This document shows positions 1 through 5,239 of a DNA stretch of 5,239 nucleotides, one piece after another. The stretch is from Phoenicibacter congonensis. GTDB lineage: Bacteria > Actinomycetota > Coriobacteriia > Coriobacteriales > Eggerthellaceae. The notes below the pieces were generated by a model that was not told where the DNA came from, made no database searches, and saw only the letters and a list, made by a program, of their open reading frames with translations. Within the stretch, counting starts at the first letter, position 1; the number at the start of each line of letters is the position of its first letter. The DNA is taken from contig JAUMVS010000107.1 of NCBI GenBank assembly GCA_030530045.1, forward strand, positions 1 through 5,239, written 5' to 3'. A program made the position numbers and the translations under genes.

Positions 1-2677
1 CGGGCGTTGTGCCGCTGTAGTCTATGCCCTTGGGTGCGCTGTGCCACGCCCCGTCTTCGCCGAACAAACTTGCCCGCAGATCGTTGATGCAGTCGTCTTT
101 GCTTGTGCTGCCTTTGGTTGCGGTGAAGTTCACAGCGATGATGAGCGCCTCGCGCGGTCGCGTTGCACCGACGTAGAACTTGCGGCGCCCCTCGGCCAGC
201 TCCTCGGTATCGCGGCGCGCCTTGAGGGCCTCATGGAAGGAACCGGCGGTGAGGTCCTCATCGCCGAGAGAGGCGGGCTCTTCGAGGGCGTTGGCCTCAG
301 CCAGGCGCGCAATCATGGGCTCGCTCAGTTTGGGAGGGTCTTTGAGCTCGGGTTTTGAGCTTCCAGGCGTGAGCGAGACATAGACGTGGCCGCATGTGCA
401 CTCAAGGGCGAGGTTGCTGTTCGGCCCCTCGGCCGATCTGTTGAAGTCGGCCAGCGCAACGATGGGGTACTCGAGGCCCTTGGAGCTGTGGATGGTGAGG
501 ATGCGCACGGCGTCCTGCTCGTCGGTGTTGAGCGAGCCGGGGCGTTCCTTCACTCCGCCGTCGATTGCCTGCAGGTAGCGTGTGCAAACCTGCGCGGGAC
601 CCTCGGAGGGGTTGGAGCTTTCGGCATCCTCGACCATGCGCAGCGCCTTGAAGAAGTTGGCGGCTTGTGCCATGCCCTGGGGGCCTTGCGCTTGCAAGCG
701 TGTCAGATACCCAGATTCAACTGCGATTTCGTCGAGCATCGAGCTGAGCGTGCCTGTGCCTAGGTTGCTCGCTGCATGGAGCAGCACGCTTGCCGCGAGC
801 TTTGCACGCGCAGAGAACGGCGCGCCCCAAAAGTCAGGCTCGCCGCTGACGCATGCCGCCATCCCGCCCCAAAAGTCGCGGCGATGGCCTTCGGGCGAGG
901 TCGCCAGGGCCAGCAACTCATCTGACCCCAGGCCAAACATGTCGCTTGCCAGCACATCCCCCAGGGCCTCGCTGTTGAGCGGGTTTGTCAGCGCGCTGCA
1001 CAGCGACGCTACCAGCAGCGCCTCGGGCGTGTCTTTGAATCCCGAGCCGCCCGTGATGGTGCAGGGGGCACCGCGCCTGCGCAGCGCTTGGGCGTACACC
1101 TCGGCGTTTGTCATGCGCCCCAGCAAAATGACCATGTCGGCCCAGCGGCAGTTGGCAGATCTTGTCTCATGCAGTGCGCAGAAGCGCTCGGCTATTGCCT
1201 CGGCTTCAAACGGCACGCGGTCTGCCGAGGAAACGCCTTTGCCATGCTCGGAGGAATGCGCGATGACCTCGATGCGGGCCACATCGGGAAAGACGTTGCG
1301 GGGGTTTTCGGCGTGCTTTTCGTCAAATCCCAGCTTGATGAACTCGTCGCTGCCAAACACGCGCTCCTGGCTAAAGAGCTTGTTCACGAAGCGGATGATG
1401 TCGCCATGCGAGCGGAAGTTGCGGTCGAGCTCGCATGCCAGGCCGCCCGCGTCCGTCTCAAGCTCGCGCATGTGGCGCTTGTGCGCCAGGTAGGTGCCCA
1501 CGTCGGCCCCGCGGAAGCGATAGATGCTCTGCTGGGTGTCGCCCACGGTGCAAAGGCGCTGGTCGCCGTGGGTGAGGTGGGAAATGAGGGCAATCTGCAG
1601 CTCGCTTGTGTCCTGAAACTCGTCGACCATGATGAGGCGGAACTTGTCGCGATAGCGGCTCTCCACCTCAGGTGCGTTTTCAAATGCGTCGAGCGTCTTG
1701 TGGATGAGGTCGTCTTGGTCGAGCACACCCAGGGCGGCTTTGCGCTGCTCGTAGAGGCGATGCACCTCGCGTGCCATGCCCATGAGGCTGGAGCGCGCAG
1801 CGTCTGCCAGGCCCATCTCGCACTCGCGGCGAAGCCTGATCACCGTCTGGCGGAACAGTGCGACGGCGGTGGCGAAGGGCTCTTTGCTGCCTCGGTACAA
1901 GTCGGTGGGGATGCCGGCGATTGCCGTGAGAAGCTCCTGGTACGTGAGGGCACCCTGGGCATCGAGGCGCTCGAACGTGCGCCAGCCGAACTCGCCTTCG
2001 GCCATGTCGCGAATCTTGGGGGCGATGGTGCCCTGCTTGCCCTTGGTGTTCACGTCCTGCCGCGCTGTGGCATCCACCGCGATGATGGCATCGTACATGT
2101 CGCGCGCAATCTCATGTGGGTCCATGCACGGTGCGACCACGAGGCTTTCAAGCTCGCCGCGCACGTTTGAGGCCTGCGCAAGCAGGTCGAGCACCATTCG
2201 GGCGGCCTTGTCTTTGCCGTACTCGTCGAAGAGGGCGTCGAACTGACCGCTTGAGGCGCGCAGGACCTCGTCCATGCATTGCGAGAGCAGGCGAGCCTGC
2301 TCGATGTCGCCGATGAGCCCGAACTGCGGGTCGAGGCCCAGCTCAAGGGCGTTTTCATGCAAGATGCGCGAGCACATGCCGTGGATGGTGGAAATCCAGC
2401 AGGCGTCGACCTTGAGCGCCTGGCCGGCCATGCCCTCTTCGCGCAGCTTGTTGCGCACGCGTGCCTTGATCTCGGCCGCCGCCGCCTCGGTGAAGGTGAT
2501 GGCAAGCACCTGGTCGATGTCGGTGACGCCGGAGAGCTCGGGGCTGAGCAGGGCATAGGCGATGCGCTGCGTGAGCATGAACGTCTTGCCCGATCCGGCG
2601 CCGGCGCTGACGAGCAGGGGGCCGTTTACGTGTTCGACGCAGGCGCGCTGCTGGGGGGTGAGCGTGCTCAGGTCCAT
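1..2677 (-). CDS. addA: AddA-type ATP-dependent UvrD/RecB-family helicase (3' end cut off by window)
   Basis: AddA is the 3'-5' motor of AddAB, driving end resection before RecA loading (family knowledge). Translation from ATG (2677-2675) stays open for 892 codons to the left edge. This start sits 2 nt after the addB stop with a strong ribosome site, and the Q motif follows at once. Motifs in order: TPQQ (7-10); Walker A SAGAGSGKT (24-32, K31); Ia ITFTEAAAAEI (60-70); Walker B VDEFQDTS (351-358); III GDTQQSIYRFRGAD (379-392); IV LDRNFRS (417-423); V TIHSSKGLEYP (728-738); VI RRKFYVGATRPREAL (831-845, R840). All catalytic residues I can judge are present, so the motor should be active. Bacillus AddA is about 1,230 residues, so roughly 300-350 residues with the C-terminal PD-(D/E)XK nuclease should lie beyond the edge; their presence cannot be confirmed. 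Motif VI has GATRP where ALTRA is usual. A Cys-Thr-Cys pair (760-762) follows motif V, of unknown meaning. A lone UvrD-like helicase or RecB is less likely given the AddB neighbour. Confidence 0.92.
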   Translation of the reverse strand, partial: MDLSTLTPQQRACVEHVNGPLLVSAGAGSGKTFMLTQRIAYALLSPELSGVTDIDQVLAITFTEAAAAEIKARVRNKLREEGMAGQALKVDACWISTIHGMCSRILHENALELGLDPQFGLIGDIEQARLLSQCMDEVLRASSGQFDALFDEYGKDKAARMVLDLLAQASNVRGELESLVVAPCMDPHEIARDMYDAIIAVDATARQDVNTKGKQGTIAPKIRDMAEGEFGWRTFERLDAQGALTYQELLTAIAGIPTDLYRGSKEPFATAVALFRQTVIRLRRECEMGLADAARSSLMGMAREVHRLYEQRKAALGVLDQDDLIHKTLDAFENAPEVESRYRDKFRLIMVDEFQDTSELQIALISHLTHGDQRLCTVGDTQQSIYRFRGADVGTYLAHKRHMRELETDAGGLACELDRNFRSHGDIIRFVNKLFSQERVFGSDEFIKLGFDEKHAENPRNVFPDVARIEVIAHSSEHGKGVSSADRVPFEAEAIAERFCALHETRSANCRWADMVILLGRMTNAEVYAQALRRRGAPCTITGGSGFKDTPEALLVASLCSALTNPLNSEALGDVLASDMFGLGSDELLALATSPEGHRRDFWGGMAACVSGEPDFWGAPFSARAKLAASVLLHAASNLGTGTLSSMLDEIAVESGYLTRLQAQGPQGMAQAANFFKALRMVEDAESSNPSEGPAQVCTRYLQAIDGGVKERPGSLNTDEQDAVRILTIHSSKGLEYPIVALADFNRSAEGPNSNLALECTCGHVYVSLTPGSSKPELKDPPKLSEPMIARLAEANALEEPASLGDEDLTAGSFHEALKARRDTEELAEGRRKFYVGATRPREALIIAVNFTATKGSTSKDDCINDLRASLFGEDGAWHSAPKGIDYSGTTP
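823..877. repeat. In-frame 13-bp direct repeat encoding DFWG twice in AddA
   Basis: The 13-mer CGCCCCAAAAGTC (plus strand) occurs at 823-835 and again at 865-877, exactly 42 bp (14 codons) apart. On the coding strand both copies read DFWG, at residues 601-604 and 615-618 of AddA, between helicase motifs IV and V. The bases between the copies do not match each other, so this is either the remnant of an old small duplication or chance re-use of the same codons. Confidence 0.75.
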
Positions 2678-2679
2678 GG

Positions 2680-5239
2680 CTACATCTCCTCCTTGGGGCA
2701 GCTGCCGGCAAGCGGGCAGTAGCTGCACGATTCCTTGCCAAAACGCGGGCGTGCCACAACGCGCCCCTCGCGCAGCTCGTCTATCGTCTCGCGTGTGGCT
2801 TCTTCCGCGCGCGTGATTGCGACCTCGATGCCGGGTGTGCCGTCTGCGGCGGGCAGGGGCACGCACTTTTTGCGTTGCAGGTAGGCACCCTTGTCGTCGC
2901 TGATGAGACCCACAAGCTCAGGGTTGAGAAAGCCGGCGCATACAGGTTTCTTATATGAGACATACAGGCCGCCTGCCAGGGGGTTTTCGGGCATGAGCTG
3001 CTGCACTGTCGCCATGTACATAAGGATTTGCGAATGGCGGGGGAGCGGGTCGAGTCCCTCGGCCACCTGCACCGGGCCGTGCCCCTTTTGCAGGCCGCCT
3101 TTGTAGTCTACGACGAGCACGGCGTTGTTCTCGGGGTTGACGTCGAGCCGGTCGATGGAGCCGCGGATATGCACGCCGCCGAAGGTGACGGGCGCCTGGC
3201 CGTCCTGCCCAAACTTGAACTCGCTTGCTTGTGGCACAAAGCCCTCGGGCATGTATTGCTCGCGCTCGAGACAATGCAGCAGGTCGCGGCCGATACCGCG
3301 CAGCTGGGCTTTTTCAAGTTCGGTGACGGGGATGAGGGGCCGCTCCTCTTGGGGTTGCCGTGCGCAGGCATACTCGAAGCTCTCCGCGAACACGCCCTCC
3401 CACACTTCGCGCGGCGTGTTGGTCGTGATGCGCGCGATGCCCGTGCGCTCGCCGAGCAGGTCGTGGAAGCGCTCAAGCACCAGGTGGCAGAACGTGCCGC
3501 GCGCACGGGGGTCGCCGAAGGGGATGTCGAGCTCGTCGGAGGGAAGTTTGCGCTCGTGCAGCCAACGCATGGGGCAGTTGATGAGTGATTCCAGCTCGCT
3601 GGGTGACCAGGGGGCGTCGGGCTTGCTCAAGAGGTCGGCGAGCGTGGAATCGGCCAGCTCGAAGATGGCCGGCCTGCACGCCGTCATCGCCGGCGCATAG
3701 GTGATGGGGCTTGCGAGCTCGGCAAACCTCTCCTCGCCCATGCCCATGAGGGGAATCTCGCCCGTGCGGGGCAGCCCCGTCGTGCGGTCGAGGCCGTCGA
3801 GGTCAGACGGGTCGTCTCGGTAGCAGTCCACGAGTTCCTCGAGCAGGGCGCTGGGGCGCAGGGGCTTGGCCGCCGCGGCGGCCAAGGCACGCTCGACAAC
3901 CATGACATCGCTAGCCGCCTCAAGGGACGCGCGGAACGTGCGCCGCAACGTTGCGACCTGCCCTGGGCCACTCGGCAGGTTCAGGGCGCTCCACAGGGCG
4001 CTCTTCACGTCGACGCGCTCGCGCAGTGGGTACGTGTCGGCCGTGAGGTCGCAGAAGATGACGGCTCGTGCTTCGATGGCATCCATTTCGCCGGCTGTCA
4101 CGACGCGCACGGCATTGGGGCTTGCCTGCAGCACGCGAGCCTGGCGTTGCGCGGCGATGTCGCTTGCCGGCACGCTGACCCAGCCTTTGGGAGCCGACAG
4201 GGTGTCGAGCAGCCACGCGAGCGTCTCGGCGCTGGGTGTGGTCCCCATGAAATCGTGCCATTGCTGCGTGGCACGCTCTATTCCCTTTGCGCAGGCGCGC
4301 TCGAAGGCGTCGTCGGGCGTGAGGGATTGAGGCAGGCGGGCGTCCAGCAATGCGAGCACCCAGGCAAGGTCTCGGGAAGAGTCGGGGCCGGGGAATGGGG
4401 AGGTTGGGCAGGAGGGGGCGAGGGGATGAGCGCTTGACACTGTGTCGTCGGCAGTTGGTTGTAGGCTGCCGGGCAGGCACTCGGCTTCTTGGACTCCGTC
4501 GTTTTCTTGAACCTCCAACTGCCCGACAAGGTCGGCGACGAACTCACGGGCGCTCGTCGTGCGCTTGCGTCGCCAAGCGCGGTCGAGCTTGAGCGCCGCG
4601 CCCAAAGGAATGCGCATATACGGGCTGCGTGCCAGGTCGCTTGCAAGCGTGCGAAGGTCGGGCGCGGGTGCGTCGGGGTCTGCCTGCGCGGCCTCAAGCA
4701 GGCGCGCCCAGGCCAGGACGAAGGCACCCGCATGGCTGCGGGCAAGCTTGTCGGTGCCTTCGGCCGCCACGGCGATGCCGCGCGGGGCATGTTCGGAGAG
4801 GGGGCCCGTTATGGCTTGGGCTTTGGCTAGGGGGTTGCGTGCCACGACGACAATCTCGCGCGGGGCGATGCCGTCCACCTCAACAAGCTGGCCGACCTGC
4901 TGGGCAAGCAGCGCCCCTTCGGCGTAGCGCCCCGCTGGCATGCAGGCACGCAGGGCACCCGTCGCCGCAACGGGCTCGGTCTGCTCTGTGCTAAACAGGG
5001 CATTTGCCAGGTCGATAAGCTCGGGCGAACGTGCGGGGACGTGCAGTTTGAGAAGGTCGTCGCCCTGCTCCACCAGCGCCCCACCCGCCGCGCGCACAAC
5101 CTCAACCCCGCGCTTGCGCGCTGCATCCGCAATTCGTGCGGCGACCTCTCGTTCAGGCTCGAATGCCGCGTTGTCGCCCAAGCACCCCACAAGCGTGACG
5201 CCTGCGTGCTCGCATGCCGCGCCTGCGAGTTCCAACGCG
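2680..5239 (-). CDS. addB: AddB-type helicase-nuclease subunit with Fe-S cluster (5' end cut off by window)
   Basis: AddB partners AddA in cytoplasmic resection of double-strand breaks: its helicase-like part scans for Chi and its C-terminal nuclease cuts one strand (family knowledge). About 852 codons are visible, ending at TAG (2682-2680). The frame is open to the right edge. The only start codon near it, TTG at 5235, has no room for a ribosome site, so I number from there but take the true start to lie upstream; about 200-250 residues are probably missing, including any Walker A. Residues 100-185 match the AddB segment ending in REIVVVARN and LAWARLLEA; 377-406 (VRVVTAGEMDAIEA to TYPLRE) resemble its motif-V region. 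The RecB-like nuclease is intact: H584, E672, GSIDRLD (692-698), VVDYKGG (708-714; D710, K712) and QILMY (736-740). C554 plus C837-x2-C840-x5-C846 match the four 4Fe-4S ligands of Bacillus AddB. Residues 243-288 form a low-complexity Pro/Ser-rich linker. AdnA is an alternative, but the visible part shows no motor motifs. Confidence 0.88.
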   Translation of the reverse strand, partial: ALELAGAACEHAGVTLVGCLGDNAAFEPEREVAARIADAARKRGVEVVRAAGGALVEQGDDLLKLHVPARSPELIDLANALFSTEQTEPVAATGALRACMPAGRYAEGALLAQQVGQLVEVDGIAPREIVVVARNPLAKAQAITGPLSEHAPRGIAVAAEGTDKLARSHAGAFVLAWARLLEAAQADPDAPAPDLRTLASDLARSPYMRIPLGAALKLDRAWRRKRTTSAREFVADLVGQLEVQENDGVQEAECLPGSLQPTADDTVSSAHPLAPSCPTSPFPGPDSSRDLAWVLALLDARLPQSLTPDDAFERACAKGIERATQQWHDFMGTTPSAETLAWLLDTLSAPKGWVSVPASDIAAQRQARVLQASPNAVRVVTAGEMDAIEARAVIFCDLTADTYPLRERVDVKSALWSALNLPSGPGQVATLRRTFRASLEAASDVMVVERALAAAAAKPLRPSALLEELVDCYRDDPSDLDGLDRTTGLPRTGEIPLMGMGEERFAELASPITYAPAMTACRPAIFELADSTLADLLSKPDAPWSPSELESLINCPMRWLHERKLPSDELDIPFGDPRARGTFCHLVLERFHDLLGERTGIARITTNTPREVWEGVFAESFEYACARQPQEERPLIPVTELEKAQLRGIGRDLLHCLEREQYMPEGFVPQASEFKFGQDGQAPVTFGGVHIRGSIDRLDVNPENNAVLVVDYKGGLQKGHGPVQVAEGLDPLPRHSQILMYMATVQQLMPENPLAGGLYVSYKKPVCAGFLNPELVGLISDDKGAYLQRKKCVPLPAADGTPGIEVAITRAEEATRETIDELREGRVVARPRFGKESCSYCPLAGSCPKEEM
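2686..2694 (-). promoter_or_regulatory. Shine-Dalgarno site of addA, inside addB
   Basis: On the minus strand the bases read AAGGAGGAG, a near-perfect match to the anti-Shine-Dalgarno sequence, with 8 nt between its end and the addA ATG at 2677. It overlaps the last addB codons (Lys-Glu-Glu just before Met-stop). Ribosomes ending addB would therefore pass over and expose this site, which suggests translational coupling and a fixed ratio of the two subunits. It also decides the addA start, since no other nearby start has such a site. Confidence 0.85.
3865..3886. repeat. Perfect 22-bp palindrome within addB
   Basis: The two 11-base halves (CTTGGCCGCCG and its reverse complement) meet at a central CCGCGG with no mismatch. 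The symmetry stops at 3864/3887. On the minus strand the segment spans the codons of Ala450-Leu-Ala(x5)-Lys457, so an alanine run built from alternating GCC and GCG codons accounts for much of it. It could fold into a GC-rich hairpin of about 9 bp with a 4-base loop in DNA or mRNA. There is no U-tract and it lies mid-gene, so it is not a terminator. Confidence 0.8.
4372..4509 (-). other. Low-complexity Pro/Ser-rich linker segment within addB
   Basis: This stretch encodes about 46 residues (roughly 243-288 of the visible AddB) rich in Pro, Ser, Asp and Glu, with no predicted regular structure by eye. It joins two segments that look ordinary for the family: the helix ending EFVADLVGQLEVQ and the segment starting DLAWVLALLDARL. 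Six of fourteen residues at 271-284 are proline. The reading frame is kept, so it is an in-frame linker or insertion, probably disordered and variable among relatives. Confidence 0.6.
4384..4425 (+). repeat. G-run cluster with G-quadruplex potential
   Basis: On the plus strand, six runs of three to five G occur in 42 bases: 4384-4387, 4390-4393, 4397-4400, 4406-4408, 4414-4418 and 4422-4425, separated by loops of 2 to 5 bases. This fits the usual intramolecular G-quadruplex pattern several times over. The plus strand is the template strand of addB; the mRNA is C-rich here and encodes the proline-rich part of the linker. Formation in the cell is not shown by sequence alone. Confidence 0.7.

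Noticed and set aside
582..1493. Plus-strand open frame of 303 codons opposite addA
   Set aside because: It is Ser/Arg/Ala-rich, overlaps the other antisense frame and has no family motif; it is a codon-bias shadow of addA.
1088..2170. Plus-strand open frame of 360 codons opposite addA
   Set aside because: It lies wholly antisense to well-conserved helicase motifs. High-GC genes with G/C third positions commonly give long open frames on the other strand. Its protein is a low-complexity Ala/Val/His/Leu mix with no recognisable domain.
3028..3588. Plus-strand open frame of 186 codons opposite the AddB nuclease domain
   Set aside because: It mirrors the conserved nuclease codons, has no motif of its own, and shares its span with another overlapping antisense frame.
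3865..3886. Palindrome as an intrinsic terminator
   Set aside because: It is in mid-gene, has no U-tract on either side, and both genes read through as one intact unit.
4450..4523. 9-bp inverted repeat GGCAGTTGG / CCAACTGCC flanking part of the linker region
   Set aside because: The arms are short and about 56 bp apart, with no target duplication or transposase nearby; this is within reach of chance.
5233..5235. TTG as the true addB start
   Set aside because: There is no room in the window for a ribosome site, and the encoded residues already look like the interior of AddB. The frame continues open to the edge, so the start should lie further right.
1..5239. Defence island or novel multi-gene system
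   Set aside because: Only the two AddAB genes are present, filling the window. All visible domains fit break repair and recombination, so a new system is not supported by what can be seen.
1..5239. Chi sites of the Bacillus type (AGCGG)
   Set aside because: A pentamer this short and GC-rich occurs often by chance here, and the recognition sequence of this organism's enzyme is unknown.

Overview
The window holds the two adjoining halves of one minus-strand operon: a double-strand-break repair helicase-nuclease of the AddAB (RexBA) type. Transcription runs right to left. The upstream gene, addB (2680-5239), is cut at its 5' end by the right edge of the window. The downstream gene, addA (1-2677), is cut at its 3' end by the left edge. 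The two genes cover essentially every base. Only 2 nt separate the addB stop from the addA ATG, and the addA Shine-Dalgarno sequence lies inside the last codons of addB, so the pair looks co-transcribed and translationally coupled. I see no RNA gene, mobile element, CRISPR array, promoter or terminator.

AddA carries a complete set of superfamily 1A helicase motifs in order (Q motif, Walker A, Ia, DEFQD, GDTQQSIYRFRGAD, NFRS, TIHSSKGLEYP, YVGATR). Its expected C-terminal RecB-type nuclease domain would lie beyond the left edge. AddB shows a helicase-like middle region without a visible motor, then an intact PD-(D/E)XK nuclease whose core is flanked by four cysteines. Their spacing is that of the AddB iron-sulfur 'staple'. 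In this family AddA is the motor and one nuclease, while AddB supplies Chi scanning and the second nuclease. Together they resect broken ends to make 3' single strands for RecA.

The organism appears to be a high-GC bacterium (roughly 60-65 % by eye) with strong G/C preference at third codon positions. A high-GC genome using AddAB, with cysteine-rich proteins, would fit an anaerobic actinobacterium such as a member of the Coriobacteriia. That placement is an inference and not proven by the sequence.

This is a conserved repair locus, and I do not see a new system in it. The points worth a second look are small: a proline-rich linker in AddB encoded by a G-run cluster with G-quadruplex potential, a perfect 22-bp palindrome inside addB, an in-frame 13-bp direct repeat duplicating a DFWG peptide in addA, and a variant helicase motif VI.
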